Made by a program: the position numbers and the translations under genes
The notes under the pieces: model-generated
The model's database searches: none
What the model was told of the DNA's origin: nothing
The model's input: only the letters and a program-made list of their open reading frames with translations
Assembly (NCBI GenBank): GCA_029204225.1
Contig: CM055109.1
Coordinates: 19,669,783 to 19,733,782 of the forward strand
DNA: 64,000 bases
From: Diphasiastrum complanatum
Lineage: Eukaryota; Streptophyta; Lycopodiopsida; Lycopodiales; Lycopodiaceae
Direction: 5' to 3'
Shown: in pieces, positions 37,636-49,562 of the stretch
How the letters are laid out: every line of letters starts with the position of its first letter
Position numbering within the stretch: the first letter of the stretch is position 1

Positions 37636-38640
37636 GATAGATCTAGATTGGTGGTGGAATGTTACGAAAAGCTAAACTGCTAGGCCATCACAACTAGATC
37701 TAGGAAGATCAAGCCAAATCAAGCTAGATCCATTAAGATTCAGCCAAATCTAGCAAAATCGGAAAAATCCATCAGGATCCAGATCCAGATGGGATCAACA
37801 GAGAAGCAGATCATCATATTATGCCAATAAGTCCTGCAAATTTGCAGATCAGAGATCTCGATCTCAGTAACTATGGCAAATTAAGAACAAATTTCACCCA
37901 AAACTGATGGATCTACTATCAATATCTTTCAGAGAATTACCAACAGTCAGATCTAACATGGATGAAGCAGATTACCAGTCTGCAAAAGTTAAAAATCAGA
38001 GAATCTCAAGATCTTGTCAGAAAACACTCTAAAAGAGCACTTTTTTCATGATTTTTGGAGACCCCTCTTGAAAAGTCACTAGATCTGACCCAAATGCATT
38101 TTTGAAAACCTCTGCAAGAGTTCTTGATGGAGAAATCATCATTTTTGAATGTATACGAGGGTTCCCAGAAGCTAAATCTTCAGAACCTTTGCAGAGAATC
38201 AAGATCATCATAGCAACCTTCGCAAGGGGCATAAATAAAATCAGAGCAGTGAAATTAGTTTGCCTACATGGTTTGATCTTGAAAATCACACCACCTATTC
38301 TGCCATCAAAGATTACTGAGGGCAACCAATTGTTGCTTGATAACGCATTTATTTAGACAATTTTCATACCATCACCAGATCGGACAGATCCCACTGTCCC
38401 AAACGACAAAAGGTCCCCTGAGAACCTGATTGAAGACAACGACCACGACGCTCCACCAGTCGTCAGGGCCGCTACCACACAAATGAGCAATACAGATCTC
38501 ATTCTTCAAGAAATGCCAAAGATAGTGGCCCAGTCCATTGTCCCTCTGGAACGAGGATGCGTGTTGTCTGAAACCACCTCGTCTCGCAGCAAAATCATCT
38601 ATTATGAGAGCATCTTGCAATAGGAAATATGTTAGCAAAA
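37636..38640 (+). other. Region downstream of the Ty3 integrase fragment
   Basis: Non-coding-looking sequence with GCAAGAGTTCTT (38,115) and CGAGGGTTCCC (38,158), recalling the leader motif array at 35-36 kb. From 38,360 a forward peptide reading (PENLIEDNDHDAPPVV, then ILQEMPKIVAQSIVPLERG) may be the start of an accessory ORF like that at 56.4 kb, but it is short and unsupported. Confidence 0.35.
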
Positions 38641-38685
38641 ACACATTCAGTGATTGAAAACATTCAAATGCAAGGAAGATTAAAC

Positions 38686-40111
38686 ACTTACACATTCTTC
38701 ATCATCAGCAGCAACCAAATCAGGATGATCAATATAATGACCACGTACTAAAGTGGAATCATCAGTGAAATGCATTAATGATGGATGAGGGAAGCCCATC
38801 TGGGATTGAAATGCTGTGAATTCTTCATCAGATGGTCTGCCTTGCCCATCCTTAGCTATATTTGATAAAGTCTTATTCAGGCATTCTTCACCGGTCATAA
38901 GACCCTCCTCATCATCAAAATCAATACCAGCAACAAGGTCATATGTCTCAAAACCTACAAAGTCAGAGAATTTGGAAATTGTGTCGGATAATAAACATAG
39001 AACCTCGTCCTCACGATAGTCAAAAAATTTACATAAATCAGCAATAGTAAAATATACATCGTCATTAATATAATATATAGGCAAATTGAAAAGACATTTC
39101 GAATCCTCCATAGATTTGGATTCATCATCAGATGTATTTTGGCCAATGAAAGAATCCCGGAGAACATCAGTATTTACATCAATGAAGTCACTTTCTTTAT
39201 CAGGAGTGTCGATAAGAAAGTGACTGATATCCTTAATGGCTGACTGAACAGAAGAGGGTGCAAAAGGAGGGTCAGCAACAGGAACTTCATCATCATCTGG
39301 GATCTGAACTAACAGAAAAAGTACGAAACCACTATGATATTCAACCAATTGACATTTCTTGTTGTAATATGGACACATAGAACTACTTTTGAAAAAATCA
39401 AACAATTTGGTGAACATTCTATCCAGTCTATGTCTAAAAGCTGGGAAGAAATGAACAAGATCAGTATAATGCATGTACTGGAGTGGACCTATGGAGAAAA
39501 CATGCTTGCTAAGTATATCTCTGAATCTGATATAATGTTCATAAAATACGTCAAAATTTGGTTGTGCAGTCCTAAAAATATTGTAGCTTTTCAACATCAG
39601 AGTGAATCACGTCTAATATTCCTGCAAGTGATTGTGCGGGCTCCCATTGACTTATGCATGATGGATATAAATCTGAAAGAAAAAAAACAATGTTGAAGCA
39701 TTTAAATCATAATATGAAGAGCATCAATAAAGGAAATCACCTATGATTGTTGTAGAGTGCATATGTTTTGATATACTTACAATTACATTTTTGATGATTA
39801 TGAGGATTGATATCATGTACTTTGATTTTTGAATGCATATATACATGTTGCACTAAGACTTCTGATATCGATTGACCTCCCGGGGTAGTCTTAAACTCCA
39901 AATTTTTTGCTTTCCAATAAGATTTGTAAGTCATTTCTGCTCTTTTCTTTTGTCGAAAATTGCCCTTTGATGATGGTTGCAGCAATACCCATGAGTTCTT
40001 CATATATTTTGTCGGCTTCCAGTTATCAGCTTCATCTTTCTCATTGTAAAGAATCACAGAATCGATTGTAGATCTGGGTCACCTCGCCATTGCAATTTTC
40101 AAAGCTTGGGC
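38686..40111 (-). pseudogene. Unrecognised two-exon gene, broken
   Basis: On the minus strand, exon 1 runs from about 40,111 to 39,781 and exon 2 from 39,672 to 38,692, with strong donor AATT|GTAAGT and acceptor TTTCTTTCAG|AT; another donor (TGT|GTAAGT) ends exon 2. Exon 1 encodes NEKDEADNWKPTKYMKNSW and a basic GNFRQKKRAEMTYKSYWKA block; a stop follows ATGGCGAGG near its start. Exon 2 opens with CISQWEPAQSLAGILDVIHS, hits a stop near 39,590, and continues in another frame for 305 codons (39597-38680): FRTAQPNFDVFYEHYIRF, DLVHFFPAFRHRLDRMF and a long acidic tail. No known domain. Not retroviral in look. A captured or decayed host gene, or a DNA-transposon gene, are both possible. Confidence 0.45.
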
Positions 40112-40550
40112 GCCAAAAATCTCTCTGATATGTTACTTAATTTTAATTTTTCGTATTACATTTAATCTAATGTGAATGCCAACATAGTCACAGTTACTGC
40201 GTATACCATATTTTATGTAACTGTACATACTATATTTCTATAACTGTAACTAGAATAGTTAGAAAATTTCATTATACTAACCAGCATAGTAAAGTAGATT
40301 TGACTTGAGAGATAGACGTCGGGCAGATTAGCACGTGTCGGGCAGGAAGAAGAAACCAATGGGATACGTCCATGCTGCTCGGACACAAATTTCAAAGTTT
40401 TCTATATTGCATTTTTATGTTTTAGTTAATTTGAACTACGTTATATAGATTTCAAATCTGTGCATTTTGATTGGGCCTGGTGACGGTCGAAACTAAAGAA
40501 AAAAAATAAAAGTATCTTTACAAAGGGTCTTTTTGATATCGAGAACTCCT
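39822..40550 (-). repeat. Dispersed repeat, copy B
   Basis: Matches 1123-1850 over about 730 bp in the same orientation, covering exon 1 of the unknown gene and its upstream region. Upstream on the minus strand lies a G-box-like CACGTG (40,332-40,337) and CGGGCAG repeats, features compatible with a promoter. Confidence 0.75.
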
Positions 40551-40984
40551 CTAATGCATAGGTTATATAGAGCCAAAAGCATCCTGGGCACTCAGCCATT
40601 AAGTTCCCTATACATAGATTCACCTAGAAAAGAGTCCTATGCATGGACCAACTATTCATAGAATTGCTATTGATAACTCTACACATGCATACACTGTCTC
40701 ATACCTTGTCTAAACTCCATTTAGTGTCTTCTGGGTCTCACAAGGATATTAGTTACTTTCGAGTCACGTCCAGTATGACGTGGCATAACTAACAGCTTGT
40801 TTCACTGGAGTACCGTGTATCCAAGACTAGGAGTATATTGTATCATGTGTACTGGTCATGGACATAACAAGCAGAATTGAAGTGAACCTTCATATTCAAA
40901 CTATGTCGAAGACAAAGCATAATGCTCCAGAGCAGCAGAAGATAGGACAACAAGGAACTCAACAACTTATGTTAGTGTTGATCA
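40551..40984. other. Unassigned spacer
   Basis: No feature recognised between the dispersed repeat and the Ty3 element. Confidence 0.35.
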
Positions 40985-41318
40985 ATGTTGTTCAACGAAT
41001 TGGACCGATGTAATCCAATCCCCACTTTTTGAATGGTGCTTGGGCTAAGACCAGGTGTAGTAGGTTATAATCCAATCTCGTTGGCCTCCTTGCCCTTTGG
41101 CACACATCGCACTTCCTCAGGTATTCCTCTGTATCCTTATCAATCGTTGGCCACCAACATCCTGATTGCAGGATCTTGCGAACTGTAATGTCGGATGCAA
41201 AATGTCCTCCACCCATGCCTTTATGTGAAAGCGAAATGATTTGGATGGTCTCATGAGAAAGAATACGCCGTCGAAGAATCTCATCTGGTCCTCTTCGATG
41301 CAATTGGTCGGCAATCAG
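40985..41318 (-). pseudogene. Ty3 integrase N-terminal fragment
   Basis: Minus strand: HKGMGGGHFASDITVRKIL, GCWWPTIDKDTEEYLRKC and CDVCQRA, the HHCC zinc module, followed by WGLDYIGPI at the start of the catalytic core with the first Asp. The element is truncated here at about 40,985, so the rest of integrase is lost. Confidence 0.85.
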
Positions 41319-41860
41319 CTAATAAGGTCTAGCTTTCAAAATCAATTTTCGTTGATCCGCCTTTGGTAATGATTTGTTTGGTTGGCCCCACATTAGATAT
41401 TCTACAATGTCGGCAGCCCATTCTGGTACTGTGTCCACGTAAAATAAGACAGCATCAGCCAGCTCATCGTTGGGTTGGGTTGCAACCTCCTTTCCCTTGA
41501 TTCGCGACACATGATCTGCCATGTAGTGTTGTTTTCCCTTGTGGACTACTATCCGAAAATCAAACTCCAACAATAGAAGTAGCATCTAGAGATTCTCCCT
41601 GTGTTGCAAGTTTTGTTAACGAGATAGAGCAAGGGTTGATGGTCCGTATAAAAAGCAAAATGTGTGGCCATCAGGTAGTGCCGAAGTTTCTTAACTACAT
41701 AGATCATAGCCAATGCATCCCGCTCTGTGGTTGAATAATTTATTTTTGTATCACTGAGCTGTCGGCTTGCAAATCGGATTGGAAAATCCTTTTTGTGTTC
41801 TCCTGGCTGGGTTAAGACTGCTCCAACTGCATACTTCGATGCGTCCGTATGCACATGAAA
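41319..41860 (-). pseudogene. Ty3 RNase H
   Basis: Minus strand 41854-41549 and a frameshifted continuation 41585-41319. Active-site residues are all visible: HTDASKYAVGA (Asp), TTERDALAM (Glu), YTDHQPLLYL (Asp) and HYMADHVSRI (Asp). It lies between RT and integrase as usual; the junction to integrase carries a stop near 41,319. Confidence 0.85.
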
Positions 41861-41869
41861 CTCAATGGA

Positions 41870-42690
41870 CTAATTGGGTGGACATAAGATTGGTGCTGAA
41901 ACCAATGCATCTTTAAGCTTTTGGAAAGCTTTTAGGGCTTCCTCGTTCCAATGTGGATCCGTTGTGAGTTTGTAAATTGGTCGGGCTAACTCCACAAAAT
42001 TTAGAATGAAGATCCTATAATAGATAGCATGACCCATGAAGATGTAGACTTCGCGGATCATTCCTGGTGGTGGTAGATCCACAATGATTCTGATTTTTGA
42101 TAGGTCTATGGTGATCCCGTGTCTACATACTATGTGGCCGAGAATCAAGCCATGTGCAACCCAAAATTGACATTTTTCTGGATTCAAGGAGATTTGAAAA
42201 CTGTGGCATTTTTGTAGCACCTTCTCCAAATTGGATAAGTGTTCCGAGTCTGGTCCATGCACACACAGATGGTCCAAGAAAATTTCCAGAAATTTTTGCA
42301 AATACTCTTTGAATGCCACCTGCATGACACGTTGGAAAGTGCTTGGGGCATTGCAAAGTCCGAATGGCATTACCTTATAGGCATAGGTCCCCCATTCCAT
42401 GGCGAATGCTGTCTTATGCTGGTCTTGGGGTGCTATCTTCACCTGGTTGTAACCGCTGAACCCCTCTAAAAAACTGTAGGCTTCGGCGCCAACTACTCTG
42501 TTGAGGACACTTTCTGTAAAGGGTAAAAAAAAATGATCCTCTTTGGTGACTGCATTTAGTGCCTTCAGATTCACATAGATTTGCATTTCGCCATTCTTCT
42601 TGGATACTATAACTATCGGCAATACCCATTCCATGTGCTCGATTTCATAAATGAAATCTGCATCCAACAACTTTTGCAACTCTTATTTGA
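41870..42690 (-). pseudogene. Ty3 reverse transcriptase with altered active site
   Basis: A 269-codon minus-strand frame: LLDADFIYEIEHMEWVLPIV, VSKKNGEMQIYVNLKALN, FLEGFSGYNQVKIAPQDQ, KTAFAMEWGTYAYKVMPFGL, CNAPSTFQRVMQ, then FLDHLCVHG where the family has F/Y-x-D-D. The second catalytic Asp is His, so polymerase activity is not expected. A stop just upstream (about 42,680) breaks the join to protease. It is one unit with the RNase H and integrase remnants. Confidence 0.88.
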
Positions 42691-43793
42691 TCAGCTCCAT
42701 GTAGTTCGAGTTGCAACAATAGTAACGACTCACCTGGGGGACTGCTCCATCCACCAAGGGTATGGTGTGTTGGACTATTGTTGGTGGAATGTCCCATACT
42801 GTGGTTCTCGATACGCCATTTGGGCATACCGTTGTTGAATTATCCGAGGATTGAAGTTGCAAAAAGCAGTCTCATGATCAGGCGAATTACACAAATGGCA
42901 TACACTGATTTCCATTCATTTTTTCAATTGAGGACACTCGTTCACTATGTGGTTTCTTGTACAAATAGAACACCAGACATTTTCCTTGGTAGGGAAAGTC
43001 TTCGCAAACTTCTTAGGTTCCTTGTTTGCTTTTCCGTGGAAATCTTCAAATGCTTTGATCTTCTCATCAAATTGCGACTGCAGCTTTTCCATCTGTTTCT
43101 GCTGGTTCTTCCCAAGTTTCTCGAACTCATTGAGCATCATTTCTACAGTAGCGTTGACATTCGTGGATGCAATAGTGGTGAATGTCGTAGTAGTCTACCC
43201 TGCTATATAAGGCAACATACTGATATTCAGCTCATCATCTGAATCTTCGTCCGCCTCCCGAATTGCATCGTCCATAGCATTTTGCAAGGGTGCATACTCA
43301 CTATGGCGTTTCAGCTCACCTTTGATTCGTTTAGGTAGACCTGAGAAAAATCATATAATTATGGAATTTTCGTTAATCAGCTCATGTTCGCACTCAGATC
43401 TGAGGCATTTCACCATTCAATGTAATCTTGAACCATTTCCCGCTTTCCCATTTTAATTTTACTTAAAAGTAGGAAAGGGTCTTCCATAAACTTCTGCAGT
43501 TTGAATCGTGTGATAAGAGCTCTTTTAACAACCTCCCAATTTGTACGTCCAGTTTCATCTTGATTATAGTACCAAAATTGTGCTGCACTTGTTAAGGCCA
43601 TAGGAAACAGCTTAAGTTCATCTTGAGGGAAAATTTTGCCATAGACTTCACAGGATTCAGCATAGATCCGAAGAAATCTAACTGGATTTGTTAATCCATT
43701 GTATATGGGTAGATCCAAACGGGGTGCTCTTTTAGCAATAATAGGATTGACTTCTTGAGGTGCAGCTCTAGGAGCAGCTCCAGGGGCAGCCAT
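42691..43793 (-). pseudogene. Ty3 Gag of the minus-strand element
   Basis: Begins MAAPGAAPRAAPQEV at 43793 and runs as LDLPIYNGLTNPVRFLRIYA, FPMALTSAAQFWYYNQDE, VVKRALITRFKLQKF and SKIKMGKREMVQDYIEW to 43,410, then continues in shifted frames to an EMLNEFEKLGK coiled helix and the zinc knuckle WCSICTRNHIVNECPQL near 42,925. About 1 kb shorter than the Gag-protease region of the forward sister at 51.8 kb because protease and the later zinc knuckles are missing. Confidence 0.85.
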
Positions 43794-44886
43794 CTTTACA
43801 AATTCAGATCAAGCAGACAATGAGATTGGATCCAGATTTTTCAATCAAAACTATCTCAGATCAGATCTGCTAAATCTATTCCACTTTTCAAGAATCTGAT
43901 TTCTGTATCGTAAAAAAGATTTCAAAATTCAATCAATCAATACTTTTCAAAAATTAAAAATTTCTTAGAATCCAAATCAAATTGTATCAGATTTGATCCA
44001 AATTTTGACAGAGACTTGATCTGGAAAATCAAAACCTAAAAATAGTATCGGGGAAGGTCTCCTAGGGGAAGGTTGGCTTGGTGAAGGTTCAACAGTACTA
44101 TTTTAAAAAAAACTCTCTGATCATTTTTTTTGATAATTTCTCGGGCAATAACCTTCGTTGAACTCTCAGATGTAAGATCTGACACAGATAAAACTAGGGT
44201 AAACCCGGTGAAGGTTTCTAACACAAGAAAATATAGTTTCTATAGTTTGACGAGGGTAAAAATCAAGATTTTCTATGATTTGGACATGAAGAATCTTCGC
44301 CAAACTCAAAAATAGTATTTTACTATAAATAGAATGTTTTGGAAACGCGGCAAAGATTTTGGTGAAGGATCAAAAGTAATACTGATATTTTTGCAAAAAA
44401 GTGATTTTTTTTGGCAAAAATATGAAACTAATCTTCTGAAAACCCTTCTATTTTTGGTCGTCAACCTAATCGTAGATAGATCTAAATCACACCTATGATC
44501 AATGAATTGGGCAAAGGTTCTTTTTCTAAATTTTAAGGGTTTTGGTGATTTTTTGATGTTTTTTGACGGTTTTTCTGATGTTTCGAAAAATCTGCTAGGA
44601 ATTAATCTTCGCCCTTCAAACTGAAGGTTCTGTGATCAAAACCGAAGGTGTTTGCAACTCGGCGAAGGTTTTTTGAAAGAGGGTAAAAATTTATTAGCTC
44701 TGTTGGCAATTTGTGCCTCTTTTTGACCATAATCTGATAGATTTGACTGTTTTTTGTTGTTTTTCTGATATTTCTAAATAGCTTTTTTTGTTCTACAATC
44801 AAATTAGATTTCAAGCAAGCAAATCCACTCAAATCAAGCAAAACCACTCCCAAACTAACCCTAAATGCAGATCTAACACTATTCAT
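43794..44886 (-). other. Leader of the minus-strand Ty3 element
   Basis: Aligns in reverse with 50,690-51,812 of the forward element, including the GGCGAAGGTT words. At 44,886 (ACTATTCAT) it is interrupted by an unrelated LTR and resumes near 49,563-49,692. Confidence 0.75.
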
Positions 44887-46806
44887 TGTGAAAATGCAAA
44901 ATTAAGCTTGGTAGAGGCCAAAAATCTTGTATATAGATAAACACACATGTGTGGAGCCTGTTCCCACATGTGAAAATAGTGTACTTGTCATGTACCATAA
45001 TCATATAGGTTGTACATATGATTTAATTCAAGTTTTAGTGGCTAAAAAGGCCAAAAACTAGTTTTTTAGACATATGACACATGGCATCAATCTATTGATT
45101 GCATGAGCCACATCCTTTGGTTAGGTGTCATATCACATGTGTAGAGGACAGCTCACATCAGATCAGGATCCACTCTTGGTCCTTTTGTACTTTTTGCACA
45201 TGGTATCAGAGCCAAGTACAAGAGGTTTTATTGAAATTGATAGGGTTGATCCAAATCAAAGCCAAAATTAGCAAGTTTTAGGAAACTGGTCAGATTTTGG
45301 GTAGCGAGTTGGATTTGATAGATATCCTCAAAATTTTTGGTCCAAAACTTGTTGTGGGCTGTAGGAACCCTTTTCACATGTGTGAGGCCGTACAGCTCCG
45401 GTTTTGACTGAGAAATTTCAAAAATTTGTACAATTTGACTCACATACCCAATTTGAGTGATTTCTGTTAAATTTAATCCTTTGATAGTTCTTGGATTAGA
45501 TCAGTCAAAAAATCAAAATTGAAGCTTGAATTAGGAGCATTAAATGATTTTCTCTGATTTTTTGAGTGCATGTTGAAGTTGAGAGAGATATTGCCAAGAA
45601 TCATAGATTAAGGAGTGATATGCAAGGTGAGAGGATGAAATCCATTGTACAATCACTCTAGATTTGTTCAAGAGTGATAGGGTCAAGTTTAGAAGCATAA
45701 ATTTGCTATAAAACATCCTTGGATCTGTTGTCCAAGTGAAACCTTTGAGAGTTTCTAGTGCATATAGAGCATCTATGCAAATCTTTTGTAGAATTTGACA
45801 TAGATTGGCTTAAATTGACAGTTCTAGAAAAGAGATTGAGATCCAAGTCACATTGCTCAACCCTACTCAATTTTTTTGAGTGATTGTAAGGTTTGAAAAG
45901 AGTCATTAAGATGTCTATGGCAAATGTGTAGAGAGAGATCCAATTTCTAAGAGTTCCTTCCTTTGTAGAGGGCAAGATCTAGAAGCTCATTTTGTGTTGT
46001 TGTTGGTGGAGAGTTTGTCTCTTCCTAAGTGATCAAATCTTTCTAAGTGGCATTAGCTCTTTGAAGCACAATATCTTAGTGAGAAAAATCACAACTTTTG
46101 ATTTTGAATTTCATTCCAAGTCTTAAAAAGTAGAGTAATTGGTGGAATTCTATTCAGCTTTCTTTGTGAGAGTGTGAGTGTCAATTTGTGATCCCATTTG
46201 ATGGATGTCTAGAATGAGGAGTCCATATTTGAGTATTCATGCATGGTTGAGATCTTTGTGAATCTCTAGTTGTCTAATTTTTTAAGCTTTGTGAAAAATT
46301 GGTGGTATAGTTTGTTTTCAAATCAAATCAAATTCATTCTAAATCTCAAGAGTGAGATTATTTGGGTCAAGAGTGAGTCCAAAACAAGTGATTAAGTTTT
46401 ATTTTCATGTGTTTGAAACAAAACCCATCTTTTGTTCAAGAATCTCAAGTGTTGAGCGAACTAGTCAAGTCAAAAGGAAAATCTAGGTGTCAAATCTTTT
46501 CATATCCATTTCAACTTTCAAAAGAAAGAGTCATTGGTATTTGATGAGTCCAATAGGAGAGTGGATCTGATTTCTTTAGTGATTTGATTCAAAGATTGTG
46601 TGCTTTTGTCTTAATGATCAAAGCAAAGTTTCCAAGTGACTAGTCACTACTGTGAAGATTGATTCTTAGGTTTGTGAGCTAGATCTTTTGTAGATCTTTC
46701 TAGATTGTTGAAGATGTGCAAATCTAGTCTCTTGAGAGTCACAAATTACATTTGTAGAATCATATCATAGTTTTTTATTCACATAGCATCAATAGATGGC
46801 ATCCTA

Positions 46807-47346
46807 TTGAAGGAAAGAAAGGATCCTAAGTGCAACCTTTGTGGCAAGGAAGGATATTTTTCCTCAAGATGCTACAAAAAGAAGACCAATCCATCCAAAA
46901 AGAAACAAAGCAAGGGGGCCGAGGATAAGGATGGAGTTTCAAGTTTGAAATGCAAATACAAGAAGGACAAGTCCAAGGAAAAGTGTTTCCTTTGTGTAAA
47001 GGTGAATGAGGCTTGGAGTCTCACAAGGACTTGCAAGATTTGTCTTCAAGAGTCCATCACAACACATGTCAAATCATTTGAAATTTTTCATTTGGAAGTG
47101 CATTGTTTGGTTCAAGATGCAAAGATAGATGTCACTTTCATGAAAGTAACTTGGATTTATTTTATGTCCTTGGAAAGTATTTTGCTTGGAACTTTAGATA
47201 AGTTCAAACTTATTGTTATGATCCAAGAGAAATCAATCAAGAATAAGGAACAACAATCACAAAATGAAAATAGTTTCATTTATGCTATCATGTCAACTTA
47301 TGATGAACCATTTTGCTTTGAAGAGATTTTTGTATCTCAAAGGTAG
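46807..47346 (+). CDS. Lys/Cys-rich protein of the non-autonomous element
   Basis: A 179-codon frame starting MKERKDPKCNLCGKEGYF. The N-terminal CNLCGKEGYFSSRC looks like a Gag zinc knuckle with Tyr in place of the usual His; a Lys-rich stretch and a second CFLCVKV pair follow. The rest has no recognised domain. An upstream in-frame extension is possible. It may bind nucleic acid as a Gag derivative. Following open pieces are in the same direction. Confidence 0.45.
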   Translation: MKERKDPKCNLCGKEGYFSSRCYKKKTNPSKKKQSKGAEDKDGVSSLKCKYKKDKSKEKCFLCVKVNEAWSLTRTCKICLQESITTHVKSFEIFHLEVHCLVQDAKIDVTFMKVTWIYFMSLESILLGTLDKFKLIVMIQEKSIKNKEQQSQNENSFIYAIMSTYDEPFCFEEIFVSQR

Positions 47347-47389
47347 ATTAAGGCAATACTAGTTGAGTATGATGCCTTAAAAGATAGCA

Positions 47390-48505
47390 AAATATGTTTT
47401 CCTTGTAAGCTTACATTATTTATGAAGTCAAGGAAATGGAAATATCTTCATAATATAGGATCTTTTGGTTTCAATAAGATCGTGAATGATGTGTTCATTC
47501 ATAAAGATGAAAATTGTAAGTTTTCAATCTTAAAGACAAGTTGTAAACTTCTTATGAGAATAAGTGAAGCATCCAAAGTGGACACTTATATCCATAAGCA
47601 AGTAGTTAGCCTTATTAAGATGGAAATACCTTTTGATTTTAATATTGAAAATCATGCCAAGTTGTGGTGATTTTTGGACTTATGGTTCTAGCATAAGAAA
47701 TCTTGATAATCATAGGAAGTGCATATTGAATGGCCATACTTGCTGTGATCATTATGAGACATGGAGGTCTCGGATTTCCATCAAAAAGGAACACCATGAA
47801 GAGGATCTTAAGGAGTCATCTCAAGGTTCAAATGTGCCAAGGATTGAGAAGGAGAATCCTTCTCAAGGTTCAAGTGTGCCAAGGATTGAGGAGGAGAGAC
47901 CTTCTCAAATTGTGATTCCAAAAAAAAACTCAAGAAATATTGTTGAGTCCATGTGGCTCACATTTCAAGGGGAAGAGGAGCATATCTCATGTGGTATACA
48001 TCACATAGTTACTTCTCTTATGTCATTTGATAAATGAATTTGCTTTAGTGAGATCATTGCATCTCAAAATTGGAGTAAAGCCATACTAGTTGAGTATGAA
48101 GTCTCTTTTGATAACATAGATGATGTTTTTAAAAGATTGAAATTGATTTAAAATCAATTAGAAAGCAAACGGTTATTTCATCAAATGTATGCTCTTGAGT
48201 CATGCAAGAGCAAAAGTGATTTCTTCACTCATAGTTTGAAAATTTGTATTGAGGCAAATTGTAAACTCTTTATGAGAGTAAGTGAATCATCTTCTAAAGA
48301 CACTTATCTCCATAATGAAGTATTTAGCCTCATTGGATATGAGATTGGCATGGTAAACAAGCATGTAGATATATTGCAAACACTTTGTTGTTATAGCATG
48401 CATAGTCTTGCCAATTTGGATGAGACTAATTCTCTAGATCGTAGTAACATGATGTTAGATCTTTGTGATCTAATAAATAAAAAAGAAATATTTATTTTCT
48501 CATAA
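47390..48505 (+). pseudogene. Duplicated unknown domain, broken
   Basis: Two related blocks: one near 47,425-47,660 (CKLLMRISEASKVDTYIHKQ) and one near 48,185-48,350 (CKLFMRVSESSSKDTYLHNE), each preceded at DNA level by a CATACTAGTTGAGTATGA-like phrase (47,357 and 48,087). Between them, 47,810-47,910 encodes 2.5 copies of a roughly 14-residue unit SQGS-VPRIE-E-PSQ. Stops and frame changes separate the pieces. Function unknown. Confidence 0.45.
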
Positions 48506-48794
48506 AGGAGCATGTACATGAAGAAGGAGCAAGCCTCAAAGTCAAGCATCTACATGAAATTTAGAAGGAATCAATCTTGGAGGTGCTAGGAAGGTGCAAA
48601 GCTCTCGAGTTCATCAAAGATGTCAACATCAAAGAAGCACTATTATGGATATGGTGATTTCAGATCAACATCAAGCTCATTAGCTGATCTTCACAAATTT
48701 TGAACCAGGAGAGACCAGTTCAGCCCATGGAGTCAAGTTCAAGATCATCATGTTTTCCATCAAGCTACATTTACCAAGCTAGATTTTTGAGGAG

Positions 48795-49562
48795 TGTGAA
48801 AAATGCAAAAATAAACTTGGTAGAGGCCAAAAATCTTGTATATAGATAAACACACATGTGTGGATCCTGTTCCCACGTGTGAAAATAGTGTACTTGTCAT
48901 GTACCATAATCATATAGGTTGTACATATGATTTAATTTAAGTTCTAGTGGCTAAAAAGGCCAAAAACTAGTTTTCTAGACATATGACACATGGCATCAAT
49001 CTATTGATTGCATGAGCCACATCCTTTGGTTAGGTGTCATATCACATGTGTAGAGGACAACTCACATGTGTGGAATAAGCTGAAGTAGGCAAATTTTGAC
49101 TTCTAGAAGATTTCCAAGTAGATCTCCATATAGAAGAAAAATGGACCAAAAGTTCTCAAAATAGAAGGTTTTGTCCAAGTGTCAGTTTTGCATGATGAAT
49201 TATCATATGACAAAGAACCTTCACACATGTGGGATCAGAGGGATGATCAATACCATGAGCTCTCACTTATTGTATATATAGAGCCACATTTGGCCATAAT
49301 CAATGTGAGACACCAATCTTGGCTTTGGAAGCAATTTTGAGTGATTCTCTCCATTTGTCTACAATTGTTTTGATTGTTTTGAGGTGCTATCAATGTGTAC
49401 TTGATTTTCAAGTTGGAGTCCATATTCAAATAGGGTTTCACACGTGGGAAACCAGAAAGTACACCTACGTTCAATTAATGATTGTTCTTGTTAGGATTTT
49501 GTGTCTAGAATTGATCTAGATTGATCTTAATCTCAAGTAGATTGATAGATCAAGTAATTTGA
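48795..49562 (+). repeat. Right LTR of the non-autonomous element
   Basis: Matches the left LTR (44887-45170) closely for about 280 bp, then carries some 480 bp absent there. Includes several CACATGTGTG/CACACGTGGG words. End estimated from where Ty3 leader sequence resumes. Confidence 0.6.

Larger units (their letters stand above)
44887..49562 (+). mobile_element. Met-tRNA-primed non-autonomous LTR element
   Basis: Left LTR 44887-45200 (TGTGAAAATGC ... TTTTTGCACA), primer site TGGTATCAGAGCC at 45201-45213, purine tract GAGGAG before the right LTR starting TGTGAAAAATGC at 48795. The right LTR is longer (to about 49,562), so the left one seems deleted internally; its right boundary and a target duplication were not resolved. 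The body has a zinc-knuckle-like ORF and repeated unknown domains but no RT, RNase H or integrase. It lies inside the leader of the minus-strand Ty3 element. The leader is shared with 19.5-20.9 kb. Confidence 0.75.

Noticed and set aside
36215-38640. One intact Ty3 element joining the 36.2-37.1 kb LTR to the 37.3-kb integrase fragment
   Set aside because: They lie on opposite strands and are separated by unrelated sequence, so they are separate remnants.
38360-38695. Minus-strand frame continuing the unknown gene as a third exon (GCSGPDDWW-like text)
   Set aside because: The acceptor and frame do not join cleanly to exon 2, and the plus strand reads equally well, so it was not annotated.
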